From contig MNCI01004871.1 of the NCBI GenBank assembly GCA_015680685.1, positions 19,553-83,552 of the forward strand: a DNA stretch of 64,000 nucleotides, given 5' to 3'. Each line of letters begins with the position of its first letter. The stretch's first letter is position 1. Below the pieces are notes generated by a model, which was given only the letters and a program-made list of their open reading frames with translations, did not search any database and was not told the origin of the DNA. This DNA is from Gnetum montanum (taxonomy: Eukaryota; Streptophyta; Gnetopsida; Gnetales; Gnetaceae). The translations under genes and the position numbers were made by a program. This document shows positions 44,460-54,840 of this stretch, piece after piece.

Positions 44460-44900
44460 CTACTAGTTTGAAGCCATTGCGGGCTGTTAAATTGTCTAAA
44501 TGTAAAGCATAAATGACATTGCTAGTTTAAGGCCATTTCGGGCCCTGGATAGTTTAAGGCCATTTCAGACCCTGAATAGTTTAAGGCCATTTCGGGCCCT
44601 GGATAGTTTTAGGCCATTTCGGGCCCTCTGTTTTTTTTAGTTTAAGGTATGAAGAATAAGCGTAAATTGGATTCTGGTATAAAGCATGAATGAAATTTGC
44701 ATTCCAAGCGTAAATGGAATCTAGATACAAAGAGTAAATGGAATTGCTAGTTTAAGGCCATTTCGGGCCGTAGCTGATTCAAGTGCCACGCGTAAATGAA
44801 GTAGCTAGTTTAGGGCCATTTGGGGCCTTTGCGTAATTCGGGTGCGAAGTGTAGATAAGGTTGCTAGTTTAAGGCCATTTTAGGCCTTAGTGTAGTAGGA
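44460..44900. repeat. Tandem repeat TAGTTTAAGGCCATTTCGGGCC next to the antisense gene
   Basis: Four head-to-tail units of about 31 bp lie at 44523-44628. Looser copies follow at about 44748, 44806 and 44868, together with AGCGTAAATGGA-type spacers. The array lies between the end of the antisense gene and the protease of C. Related single units occur at the other end of the insert (39.6-39.8 kb) and in the 3' tail (35.65-35.96 kb). Confidence 0.8.
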
Positions 44901-45199
44901 GTAAAGAAGATAGAAACGTAAAGCTAAACACAAAGATAAACAAGAGCGTAATGAAACTAGCTTATGGAAAGCATAAATACATGCATAAACATAAGAAGTA
45001 TAAATGGTAAGCATAAACAGAGTGATTGATGAGACCGTAGTAGTTAGGCAACATTGTTTACTTGCTAACTCTGTAACTGTCTCTTAATTGCCTTCATCTT
45101 TAATGACGCGTATGGACGGGGAGATTTACGGCTCTTCTCCTTCGCATCGCAATCTTCCCTTGGGAACGGTAGTTCAGCCCAAGTCAGGCTATCATCAGC

Positions 45200-45898
45200 C
45201 ATTGTTTCGGCTCACTCGAGTACTTGGATAGGGGATGGATTCTCAGGCATTTTGATCTCCGACCCTTATTCTGTCTCTATGTTATTAACGGCCTGTGGGG
45301 TTATTTCATCACCGCGGATAAGCACTTCTCCTCCTGCGTAACGCAAATGGATTTCTTGATGAATGGGTGACGAAACTGCTCTCAGTTAGGTAAACCAAGA
45401 CCTCCCAAGAATCAAATTGAATCCAAGCATTTCCTCAACCACGATAAACGTAGCGTCCGTGGGGAACTGGTCCCCTACCACAAAGTTGATGTGGATAGTC
45501 CCTTTAACCTACACCTGTGTCCCATTGAACGAATTTAGGCATGACGTTGTTGTAGGACTGATCTGATCGATCAGGCCTAATTTATCCACTATGGGATAAG
45601 GGATGACATTAGTGGCCGCCCCGTCATCTACATGTACTCTCCAGATTCGGTGCTGGCATACCCGGATGGTGATGAACATGGGTGTTGTTGTCACCTAACC
45701 CTCAGGATTTTCCTTAATGGATTCGTCATGAAAGATCAATGGGGTGGGATCTGGTTTTTTAGCGGTAGGGGGAAGCATGATGGAGTGAATCGCTTCTTCG
45801 TCTGCCGATAGGCTTTCGTCCACAGGTATGAACGTTAGCATGCAAACCATAGCCTCACGATGTGTTTGCGATGTCATGAGCAAGTCATAAAGGCTCAA
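45200..45898 (-). pseudogene. Element C aspartic protease
   Basis: The upstream part (45898-45698) reads SLYDLLMTSQTHREAMVCML and then an acidic linker. After one stop comes the protease core with RVHVDDGAATNVIPYPIVDKLG. The Tat consensus here is ID-G-S/A-S/A-xN-I/V-xP, and the catalytic Asp is present. A further stop precedes VVGDQFPTDATFIVVEEMLG and FNLILGRSWF (the ILGR block). It is separated from RT by the 5-kb insert with the antisense gene. Ogre-type Tat elements are known to have an intron between protease and RT. Confidence 0.85.
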
Positions 45899-45999
45899 CG
45901 TTGTATTTTTCTATTTCAAAGCCTGTTTGACTTGTGCCAGGGCATCAAAGAGATCTTGCTCATGATCGGGTTGTTTGTCACCCTTTTCCTCTTCCATTT

Positions 46000-47072
46000 G
46001 CCCTAAGAGGTGAATTTCACAGGGAGGAGTGACATTTGGCCAAGGGTTACGCTTCTTTTGACCTAGGGGGATAATTGTTTTCATGTAACCTCTTTATTTT
46101 TCACAAGTGGGGCGAAAGGTGCAGAGGCGAGGGGTTGAGGTTTGGGTAACCCCAGCGTAAGAGGACCCTTGGCCGCATCAACAGTGACAGTAGGTGGGTT
46201 TGACCAAGAAGATTGCCCCTGCGTAGGAGGGGTAGTTGGTAGTTTTGGCACCCTAATGACTAAGGGTGCCTTGGATGTAGGCGCGGGCTGGGCTGCAGCT
46301 TTAATGATTGCAGGTTGTCAGGAAGCATTCTGAGACGAAGTTCGAAGGATGAAAGGGTGCCTTGGAGTGCCACTCATCGGTGCTGACAGACCTGTTGTTT
46401 GGGTCGAGTGAGGTTGCGTTCGCAACACAAAAGGTCTCCTTGGCTGCTCCTAATCATCACCCTCTGTTCCTACCACGTTGATTGTGTACCCTGCATTGTT
46501 TGCATTCAACGGATCTTGGTACACATGCATGGCCTAGTTTTCTGGGTGTGTCAAGCTACTGCTATCTAAAATCAAGTCACCTTGATCTATCAGACATTGG
46601 ATGTCATCCTTCAATGCCCAACAGTAGTACGTGTCATGGCCACATAGTTGGTGGCAGTTGCAGAATCGGTCTAGCTTAAAGTTCTTGGGCACAGGCGGTT
46701 CATTAGGTTGGGTCAAGGAGGGATTTTTGAGTAGCTCGTAGTGGCTCCTGTGGTGTTTCAGAGCCTCCTTGAACACTGCCTTATGTCAGATGTGGTCGAT
46801 TCCCAATAATTGCTTCAGAAGTTCTGAAGACTTCATAGGTAGAGTTGCGTAACTTGAGCGATCTTTACGCTCAAATTTCGGTCTTGGTTGTGGAGATGCT
46901 TCAGGGGCAGAAGAAGCTTCTTGATTGGTGTCATTCGAGCTAGTTGTCGGCTCGGCTGGCTCTGCAGTAGTTTTTCTGCCGTTGTTGTTCTTTTTCTTGC
47001 CCCCTTCAGCAACCGCCGCGACTATAGTCGTCGTGACTTTACCTTTGTCTTTACCCTACTGTGGGTGTTTTT
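46000..47072 (-). pseudogene. Element C gag C-terminal part with zinc-knuckle-like cluster
   Basis: A frame shifted from the gag ORF carries a Lys/Asn-rich linker, then ELLKNPSLTQPNEPPVP and FKLDRFCNCHQLCGHDTYYC, followed by ALKDDIQCLIDQGDLIL. The C-x-C/H...GHDT-x2-C pattern with the LI-x-G-L helix is typical of Tat gag-pol. A Pro/Thr/Ser-rich stretch with stops leads to protease. This part would bind the element RNA. Confidence 0.8.
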
Positions 47073-48794
47073 CTAGGCCACATATACCAGATCTTTACTA
47101 GCCTCCGCCGCGTCTTGGATGCTCTTAGTTTGAGCAAAGGATTGGCTAAGGGAACAGGGAGTGAGGTAATACAGCTTAGACTTAATAAAGTCGTTGACCG
47201 CTCCCTTGAAGATTGCTAAGAGATGGGCCTCTGCGATGGGTTCGCGGATTTCGTTCAAGGTGGCACTCCATCGCTGTATGAACTTTTGGACTGACTCGAG
47301 TAGGTCTTGCTTAACTCCCATAAGCTGGTCTAGTGTGACCTTTGGCTTCAAGTTGTATTTGAAGTGAGTCACAAACTGGGTTAGCAGCTCTTCCAAAGTT
47401 GAAATGGAAGCGCGCGGAAGTGCTCGATACCAATCCAAAGCTTTACCCATTAAGGACATAGCAAAGACATGGATTATGGTATGCGGCCATTGTTGCAGCA
47501 ATAAGGACTTTGACCTAAAAGTGACGAGGTGGGCGTTGGGATCACCTTCCCCATTATATTTCGTTAAATGAGAAAGGGGCATCCCAGATGGCAATGACAG
47601 AACTAGGATTGCTGGACTGATAGGATCGTCATGGTAGAAATTCATGACTTGTACCACGTCGGAACCGGCAGCCTTAAGGCGCTTGACCTCCTCTGTAAGG
47701 GTCTGAATGATCTGGAAGGCTTGATCCAGACCAGTAGGCAACGAGGTCATTTGTGGAGTGGAAGGGGGAGCCACATCGGGTGGTGGCATAGAGGTAACAG
47801 TTTGGCCAACGGTTGGTGCTATCGAAATAGTCCTTGCAGGTAGTGTTGCCTGTGGCATCCACCATCTGGTGGCTAGTGCAAATGGCGCTACTGTTATCGG
47901 CTGCGCTATTGGGTACGCTGTTTGTGTAGCCGGGGGCATGAGCAGCGATCCCATAGCTAGGTTCAAAATTTGTGGAACTTGACTTTGATGGTGGGGATAC
48001 TGATGCATTTGCGCAGGATCGGCAATAAGGGACATGTTGGGGACCCACCACGCGGTGGTGGCAGGCTCTATCGTATGAGTCGGGAGGAAAGTTGGTGTTG
48101 TAGATTGTTGGGTCGTAGGTGCCGCATGTACATGCGGTGACACAGGCGCAGGCACACGATGAGGTGGGTTAGGTAATTGCACCCGATGAGGAATGATCAA
48201 TGATGGACCTTCGCCCGGCAACGTAGTTGAAGAGAGAAAGTGTAGACTTGGCGAATGCGGGATTCGATCAGTATTGGACAATGTCAAAGGCGTGGTAACC
48301 ATGAACAATGGATTTATGCGGGACGTCGTGGAAGGAGGGGCCATGGTGAAATTAGCATGACTGCCTCCTTCAGAGTGACATTCCAGATCATCTTGTCCAT
48401 CGTGAAGCGTGTCATCACAGAACGAGGCCTCTAGCTATTTTGGCGATGTCTTAGCCATCAACATTTGATCTATGATCCACTTTTGTTGATCTGTCAGGGG
48501 GATGAAAGTACTAGACGTGGGAATGAGTTCCTTCCCATTGCAATACATGAACTCGTACTCTTGTTTTTCCTTGACTTCTTGTGGATACAGAGGCAAATTT
48601 GCCGCTAGCTTAGCATAGAGGAAATTGTAGTGTTCCCTACGCTGAGCTTATCCCTCAGGCTCCTTGTTTTGTAATCTGAGGGAGCGGCATGCTCGCATTG
48701 GACTAGTTGGTTGCTCGACCACAGGAGGCGTAACTTGCAGAGTCCAAGTGTTTTTGAGATTGGCAGTGTCAACGGCTGTGGTTGATGTAACCAT
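47073..48794 (-). pseudogene. Element C gag
   Basis: From the ATG at 48794 (MVTSTTAVDTANLKNTW) the frame runs 574 codons with two stops in the N-terminal 150, then stays open for 423 codons. The N-terminal half is Pro/Thr/His-rich. The Gag core is at residues about 240-400 of the open part: LTKYNGEGDPNAHLVTFRS, FAMSLMGKALDWYRALP, LEELLTQFVTHFKYN and ESVQKFIQRWSATLNEI. This core is intact and typical of Tat (Y-G-DP-HL...W...L). The product would form cytoplasmic particles. Confidence 0.9.
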
Positions 48795-49014
48795 TTTCGA
48801 AATAATGATGATAAAAGGTGAAAATCAGGACAATAGATGCGAACTAAGATAATAATCGGGCGTTTTTATCTCGTAGGATTTCAAAAGAATCGTCGAAGCG
48901 ACCGATCTGCACCACACAATTTCGTAAATAACCTTGGAGGTATTACGTTTACGTTGATTGACAATGGGTACAGACAGCTTACAAGACTACCCATAAAATG
49001 TGGATCAGCTATGA

Positions 49015-49040
49015 AGGCCCTCCTTATAGTGCTAGAAAAC
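49015..49040 (-). promoter_or_regulatory. Leader and primer-binding site of element C
   Basis: On the minus strand the LTR end CGTTACA is followed by GTTTTC and TAGCACTATAAGGAGGGCC. The sister LTR at 63952 is followed by GTTTTC and TGGCGCTAGAAGGAGGGCC, clearly a TGG-type PBS. The C copy has lost its leading TGG and several bases by mutation. I do not assign the tRNA. Confidence 0.7.
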
Positions 49041-50486
49041 TGTAACGACGGAAAACATCGGTCGCTAGAAATACCAAACAAAAGTCCGTGTACACAATTC
49101 TAACCTTGGATTCGCGCGAGGACCGTGCTAGAGAGAAATACGAATCCCAGGTGCCCTGAACAGTCTTGTCGATCAGATAGGGACTTATTTAATTAGTAAA
49201 AGGTTTGGTAATAATTTCAATGGCGAAATGCAGATTCTTTGTAAAACAATGCAATGTTGTTAACCCCGAAAGCAATTGAAGATAATGCAAATGATTTAGA
49301 TAAGATTGCCAAATCCGTCTAACTAGGGTGCAAGAGATCAGATTTGGTAGATAATACGATCACAAGATCTGGGATTTAATTTATGAAAAAATAATATGTG
49401 TGATACAATGATTTCAGGCGGGCTTTGGTTTGGACAAAGCATATGCCAGTGACAAAAAAGTTATATAAAGATGAAACAAGCAAGGATCAATCTACCTTGA
49501 TCTAGCCAATCTGGGTGCAAGGAATTCAGACCCGTGGGAGAATATCCGGTAGCCGATTGTTTTTGATTAAGAATTTTTGTCAATCACCTCCAGTGTTCTC
49601 ACAATCGCTGATTCTCTTTTGCTCTTTTGCCAACCTTGAAGAAAAAATTTGCCAACCCCTTTGATCTTTGTCAACTGGAGCATTTATAACGTTAGGGTCA
49701 GGAGAAAAACACGGTTTAAGTGATGCGTGTCTTGCACTCATAAAATGTCGTTGAATCAATGTGTTGTCATTGAAGCTTGCGACGCTATGCTGTGTAGCGC
49801 GTCGTAAACTACCCTCATGCGGGCTCTAGCAACAGACTGTCCTTTGATTATGCTGTGATATGCTAGAGAGCGTATTGTGGCGTATGAACTACTGATGTGC
49901 TTGTCGTTACTTGAATTACGCTGCATTACACTAAATTATGCATCGTAGCATAATTCAGCGTAAAATAACAAAACTGCAAAAGTTAAAGTGTTGTTGTCGC
50001 GCTTACTTTGTTTCTATCTTTTTCGGGGTTTTTACTACGCTGCATTGCGTAAAGCAGTGTAATGGGCCCCTTAACCAGGAAACAAAACCCGCTGAAATGC
50101 GCATCATACTACAGACTGTTTCTTAGGCCTTGAGATTTTTACTGTGCTGTCGAAGTCTTGCATGTTTTCCATCCTTGATGCTGCGGTGGACTATCTTTGA
50201 TATTACGCTGCATAATGTGATGTTACGCTATGTAGTGTAATACAACGTAATTTGCCAAAAGTTAAGATTTTCAAAATAGATAACTTGCGAAGTTGGAAGC
50301 TTTGCCGTCGTGCATCCGTCGCTTTGCTCCATCCTCTGGAATTTACTTGTGCTGTGCTGCATAGCGTGGCAGGACAAACCTTCGGCTAAGAAGGAACTTG
50401 ATGCACTACGCCTTGTTGCAACCCTTTGTCTGAATTATCGACCTTTAGCTAAACCGTCGAGGCCTCAAAATTTTCATGGTGTTTCA
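49041..50486 (-). mobile_element. 5' LTR of element C
   Basis: 1446 bp with TGAAACACCATG at the start and CGTTACA at the end on the minus strand. TATAAAT-like sequence lies at 49682-49689 and a TTACGC/GCGTAA-rich U3 upstream of it. The right end touches GGGCG, then the 3' LTR of element E. Differences from the 3' LTR are scattered and mostly transitions. Confidence 0.93.
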
Positions 50487-50493
50487 GGGCGTA

Positions 50494-51414
50494 TGATGAG
50501 ACGCGATATCACGTCGTCCCCTGTGATATCGCATACGCGATATCGCGGTCCGCTGCCAAATCTATAAATAAGAGGCGACACTCCCTTCATTTCTCATCCT
50601 AGGCTAGAAGTAGCGAAGCTCTAGCAGTTTGATCACTCCAGAGATAGAATATTTTCCATTCGCCCGCAGTAGGAGTCCCCAAGTGAATAGATCTTTATTT
50701 GAGTAGCTTTGTACCTGAACGCAAGTTGTGTACGACAATAAAGAAGAGCTTTGTGAATAAACCTTGCAGTGCATGGAATAGGTTTATTATATGTTATTTA
50801 TTGTTTTCCTAGTAACGCGGCATGAGTACGACTTAGTTACGAGCATTGACGAATGTGTACGGCTAACCAAGGAATCGGCTACTCATCGCAATTAGATTCT
50901 CTCACCCTTATCTCCTAGAACATGGGATGAGTACGACTTGATTACGAGCATCTACAGATGTGTACGGCTAGTCAAGGAATCAGCTACTCATCACACTTAG
51001 GCTAGTTAGGTGCCTTAGTATGACCACTTCGAGCACGTGCGTTACGTGTGGTGATCCCAGTAACGATTAGTGTTTGGTAGCCACAGTTGCATAGTTCAGG
51101 CTGTGTATGGTAAGTGGGAATGGATGCTGACGCTAGTTAATTTAGACTTAGGTCCTTAGTTAGAGTTAGGTAGTTTCTCAACCCTTCACCCTTTAGCATA
51201 GGAGATAAAACCAGAAAAGACCAAAAAAACCATATACCTTGGACTTACTTAACCATACACCATGACAACAACAAGTAAGTCTAGGAAGACAACAAATGAT
51301 TAACCCCAAGTGTTCCATGGGGTGTTTAGGCATTTAGTCTGCGAAGTTCGACCGGATCACACGTGCTACGCTCATTTCGTATGGTTGAGTGTAGGGGTAC
51401 CTCTCCACTCATCA
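50494..51414 (+). mobile_element. 3' LTR of element E
   Basis: 921 bp from TGATGAGACGCG to CTCCACTCATCA, with 7-bp inverted ends TGATGAG/CTCATCA. TATAAATA is at 50563-50570. It is followed exactly by the CCACC target duplication and then by the gag of element D. It carries the complete 3' end (GGTTGAGTGTAGGGGTACC...) that the 5' copy lacks. It is separated from its polypurine tract by element C. Confidence 0.93.
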
Positions 51415-52083
51415 CCACCCATTATCAATATTGTTCCATGCATAAGCATCATAGAAGGCTTGTAAATGATGTTGCGAATCTAAATCATAGCGCCCTGAAA
51501 ACTTAGAAAAGTTGTTTAAATCAAGCTTGGGTAGACTGCTTTCCTTACGATGCCTGCAGGATATTTGAATAGCCTCTTGTATATGCATTAGGTTCTTAGT
51601 GGCTAGCAGGGGTTCATCGTCACTTAGTAGGTTGTGAGTTTGTGAGTTGGGACGATGTTGTCAATGTTCATGTTGGCGTTCCTAACTTTGCCCATGGGTT
51701 CAATTTTTATTTCCATGCCAACCCCTTGAGAAATAGTCATCCATGTCATGACCTACCGTTGAAGGAACAAAGAAAGAGAGAGAACTAGAAGACTCATCAT
51801 GACTTTTGTAAGTCTCCCAATCATCCCTTGATGTACTCTTGCTAATTATTGAGAAGGTCCTAGGCCTTGCGGGCCCCCTCATTCTATGGGATGTCCCATC
51901 CTCACTAAAGGTGTCTAAGTTGGATGACAAGAGTCCTTGAGTATCGTTGGGGTGTCAATGAACATATGAAACTCTTGCATAATATTGAGTACTCCACAAT
52001 TCTTCTTCGTCATAAATTTCATTGGTTCTCTAATGGATTGCCTCGCTAATTATTACGTTAACATTGTCTTGTGAGAGAGACAT
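51415..52083 (-). pseudogene. Element D gag, 5' part
   Basis: It starts MSLSQDNVNVIISEAIH (ATG 52083) with stops soon after. An open run has LDTFSEDGTSHRMRGPARP and DDWETYKSHDESSSSLSFFV. The start of the Gag core follows (LPKLDLNNFSKFSGRYDLDS, HHLQAFYDAYAW, NNIDNGW) and is cut at the insertion point of E. It resumes at 26856. The motif order equals that of A and E gag. Confidence 0.85.
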
Positions 52084-52196
52084 TGTTGTGAATTTTGTGT
52101 GACTTAATTGAAATTAATTTCCTTTCTGAAAGATATATCGTTAATACTTTTTTACAACGATCTTGTATGATATAACTAATCTAGATAACTAGCACT

Positions 52197-52215
52197 GTCC
52201 CCGGCAATGGTGCCA
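52197..52215 (-). promoter_or_regulatory. Primer-binding site of element D (tRNA-Asp type)
   Basis: The minus strand reads TGGCACCATTGCCGGGGAC one base after the LTR end (CTCATCA). Only two or three mismatches separate it from the complement of plant tRNA-Asp, making it the best preserved PBS of the window. Confidence 0.9.
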
Positions 52216-52216
52216 A

Positions 52217-53080
52217 TGATGAGCGGCAAGGTACCTCTACGCTCAACCATACAAATACGAGCATGTACACACGATCCGATCGAACTCCGTAGATGGACTA
52301 ATTGTAGCACCTAGATAGTTATACGTTGATCGCAGTTCGTTGTCTTCCCACCTGGACTAGTATTTGCTTTGTGACGTATGGTTTAGTCCAGAGTGAGGTG
52401 TATGATGTAATTTCTAACACTATCCTACTCCTAAAGATAGTGAGAAACACTTAAGTAAACTAATAAGTAATAGGAAATAAGATCTAAGCTAGCCTAAGTG
52501 TGATGATCATCCGTCCTTAATCATCCATATGCATCTTGGACCTCATGTACTACTTTTGGGATTACCAAGCACACATTACTTGAGCACTACTAAATACGCT
52601 ACTAGGTTACCAAGTAGTTACACTTAAATGTTCTTGATTAAGATGTACTCATTCTGCATTGTTAACAAAAATAGTAAACAACGATAAAGAAATATAAACT
52701 AAGAAAACAATAAATATTAATCAACAATTAAACAATTAGAAATTAAGTGAATGCTACAATGATGGAGATCTCGATCTTTATTATCGATTGTGTGCATGTC
52801 CAAGTACGTCACACTCAAACAAAGGTTTCGTACAATTACAAGCATCACACTGTGGGCATGCACTTAGGAAAATAATTAAAAGCTAACTTAAAAATTGACA
52901 AAAAGACTTAACCCTAAAGACTTACCAAAAATTACTAGCTTCCTATGCACCTGAGTGCTATATTTATAGGCTAACACAGGAATCACAATATCGTGTATAT
53001 GATATCGTTACTCAAGGGGCAATATCGCGTACTCGATATCGTGTATCTGATATCAGGGCCTAGCAAACTGTGATTCATCA
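52217..53080 (-). mobile_element. 5' LTR of element D
   Basis: 864 bp, minus strand, TGATGAATCACAG to CCGCTCATCA. TATTTATA (plus strand 52961-52968) and a GATATC array (52986-53063) mark the promoter. It aligns with 8494-9353 over its whole length. PBS and gag follow in the right order. The right flank (ACAAG...) does not repeat the left flank of the 3' LTR. Confidence 0.85.
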
Positions 53081-54828
53081 ACAAGTTTTAATAAATTATG
53101 TCCATATAATAAAATTCAAACTAAATGATGCAAAATAATTTTTTGTAACAAAGGACAAATCTAATAATTAAAAGTAAACAATTAAAGCAAACACTATTCT
53201 ATAAACTTAAGCTAACATGACAAAAGATCTAAATAAAGTTAAGAACCTAACTATCATAGCTAGCCATGAGGGTGTTGATTTTTTTGATGTAACTCAATTG
53301 AAAATAATTTTTTTTATTTTTGCATATTTTTTTGACAGCTTGATCTATTGGATGATGAGGGTGGTCTAACTTTGAAACTGATTTATTTTTTTTTTGTAGT
53401 TGCGATATCTTTGTGATCCTAATGAGTTTTGGCCTGATTTTGGGCTTGTTAAAAAGCTCCTTCTGCAATCTATGAACTTGCAAAATTTGGAATTGATTTT
53501 ATAGTTAAAATTTGTTACAAAAACTAGCCCCAAATATAATTTTTTAACTTCTTCTTGTTGAAATAGTTGAATCAACATAGAGGATATGATGAAGATTGTT
53601 TGGCCTACATGGATAAGAATCTTGATTAGATATCTGCAGGAGTGAATAAAGATGGAATTGAATGAGATATAAAACAAATTGAAAATAGAAAGTAGAGCTT
53701 AGGAATTTGAAGAGATACCTTATGACAGCAAATTTGTAACAATCTTTTGTTGCCTTCAAAATTATCATCTACATCTACATCAATCGATGGTCATCAAATT
53801 TATATAAAAAGGTTGGGTCATACTTGGGGTTAATGAGAAGTCATTTCTCAATGATAAAAATATGAAAATAATGAGAAAAAGGATAAATTGGGGTCAAAAA
53901 AATACATTTGTCCATCAATTCATTTTAATAAAATAAAAATTGATTTGTATTTGTGCTTAATGTGATAACAAAATGCAAGTTTAACTTTCTTTTCTCTTTT
54001 TCATTTTGTTAGACACATGTGGCATGACATACTATCTCTAACTATTAGATGTGTTGGAACCAGAAATAAGTGAAATATAGGTACACCCCAGGATATGGAC
54101 TTTGAAATAATTGTAATAAAGGTACACTTTAAGATATATAGTCCAATTAAAAATTTACAACTTAGCATTGCCCACCAGAACTTTCAAGTCAAGAGTCTTA
54201 CCACTAGGCTAACAACTCATTGTTTAGCTAGCCATGTGATCAAGACACTTAAAGCAAACATTGTAAAAGGCTTTCATAAAAAATCTATGCCTTTTGAATC
54301 CTTGTTGAACAAGATTCAAGGTCTAGTGTAATGCCACTAATGTGATGGAAGCTAATATTCTTGAAAAGCATGCACCAAGTATTTTTCCCACCCAAACTAA
54401 CAAATATTCCAAATACAAACCAATTAATCTAGCTAGAAACCTACTTTTCCCCATGATCTGTGTTTTCAATGATGAAAAGTTGGATGAATTTTAGATGTTT
54501 GGTTGGCCTAGCCCATCGATAACCATGTCTATCCATAAATGTTAGTTCTAATTGTTGGAGATGGGTTTAGAAATATCCTTTCTGGCCTTCCTCAATACTG
54601 TAATTTCTTAGATATGATATCGGCAGGTTTCATCATATTCTATGTCAAAGATAAAAGTAAATTATGTATAAACTGGATTGAGAGGTTAATCTGAAAGTGC
54701 TTCATCGTAGCCCTGGTTTGGCCTAGGATGTGGAATTCCATTTTCTTTGTTTAGCCTCTTCTCTCTCTTTTCTACATAGTTTGTTTCTATTATTTTTCAT
54801 TTTAAATTTTAAAATTTAAAATTTGACA
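53081..54828. other. AT-rich flank of the nest, possible copia LTR at the right end
   Basis: I see no coding similarity. Short open frames here are Asn/Lys/Phe-rich, as chance frames in AT-rich DNA are. On the minus strand at 54222-54165 a tRNA-like head reads GTTAGCCTAGTGGTAAGAC, similar to the one at 7669. The last 100 to 300 bases before 54829 may be a copia LTR ending TTTGACA, but I cannot fix its start. Confidence 0.4.
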
Positions 54829-54840
54829 TGGTATCAGAGC
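54829..54840 (+). promoter_or_regulatory. Ty1/copia-type primer-binding site (tRNA-iMet)
   Basis: TGGTATCAGAGC is the exact complement of the plant initiator tRNA-Met 3' end used by most Ty1/copia elements. It directly follows ...TTTGACA, a suitable LTR end. No gag-pol similarity follows, so this is an orphan or a TRIM-like or degenerate element. Confidence 0.65.

Larger units (their letters stand above)
33041..50486 (-). mobile_element. Element C: Tat-clade Ty3/gypsy retrotransposon with an antisense gene
   Basis: This 17.4-kb minus-strand element has two LTRs of equal length (1446 bp). Its order is 5' LTR, leader, gag, zinc knuckle, protease, a 5-kb insert with an antisense gene, RT, RNase H with a second RNase H, integrase, a 1.5-kb tail and 3' LTR. 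The dual RNase H and the YVDDIVVKS box mark it as Tat. The flanks GGGGG (33036-33040) and GGGCG (50487-50491) are a candidate target duplication with one mismatch. It sits in the polypurine tract of element E. Pol is one continuous frame from 39491 to about 36220 with only a few stops, so it is among the youngest layers. Confidence 0.92.
26857..51414 (+). mobile_element. Element E: gag-protease LTR element without polymerase, split by element C
   Basis: The LTRs at 26857-27767 and 50494-51414 begin TGATGAGA, and the right one ends CTCATCA. A perfect 5-bp target duplication CCACC lies at 26852-26856 and 51415-51419. Inside are gag (27799-29708), a Pro-rich linker, protease (to 30834) and about 2.2 kb of noncoding DNA ending in a polypurine tract (TCATGGGGG). 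There is no RT, RNase H or integrase. Without C the element is about 7.1 kb. It inserted into the gag of D. It is related to A in gag and protease, so A-like autonomous copies are the likely helpers. Confidence 0.92.
8494..53080 (-). mobile_element. Element D: non-autonomous Ty3/gypsy-like LTR element, outer shell of the nest
   Basis: The D pieces, read on the minus strand, are: 5' LTR (53080-52217), tRNA-Asp-type PBS, gag (52083-51415, resuming at 26856), noncoding DNA, a coiled-coil ORF (12340-9543), a polypurine tract (TCATGGGG) and the 3' LTR (9353-8494). Subtracting nested B and E leaves about 9.1 kb. Gag reads through the E insertion site exactly: one copy of the CCACC duplication removed gives DNGW-QRLKLF, matching the same block in A and E. 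No protease, RT, RNase H or integrase is present. The LTR pair is about 90 percent alike by eye. I could not find a target duplication at the outer ends (GTGGA versus ACAAG), so the LTR pairing is inference. Confidence 0.7.

Noticed and set aside
50494-51414. Solo LTR
   Set aside because: The CCACC duplication pairs it with the LTR at 26857, and the polypurine tract before element C belongs to it, so it is the 3' LTR of E.
53247-53768. Three overlapping minus-strand ORFs as small genes
   Set aside because: AT-rich flank with Lys/Asn/Phe/Ile-rich translation and no motif; lengths are compatible with chance.
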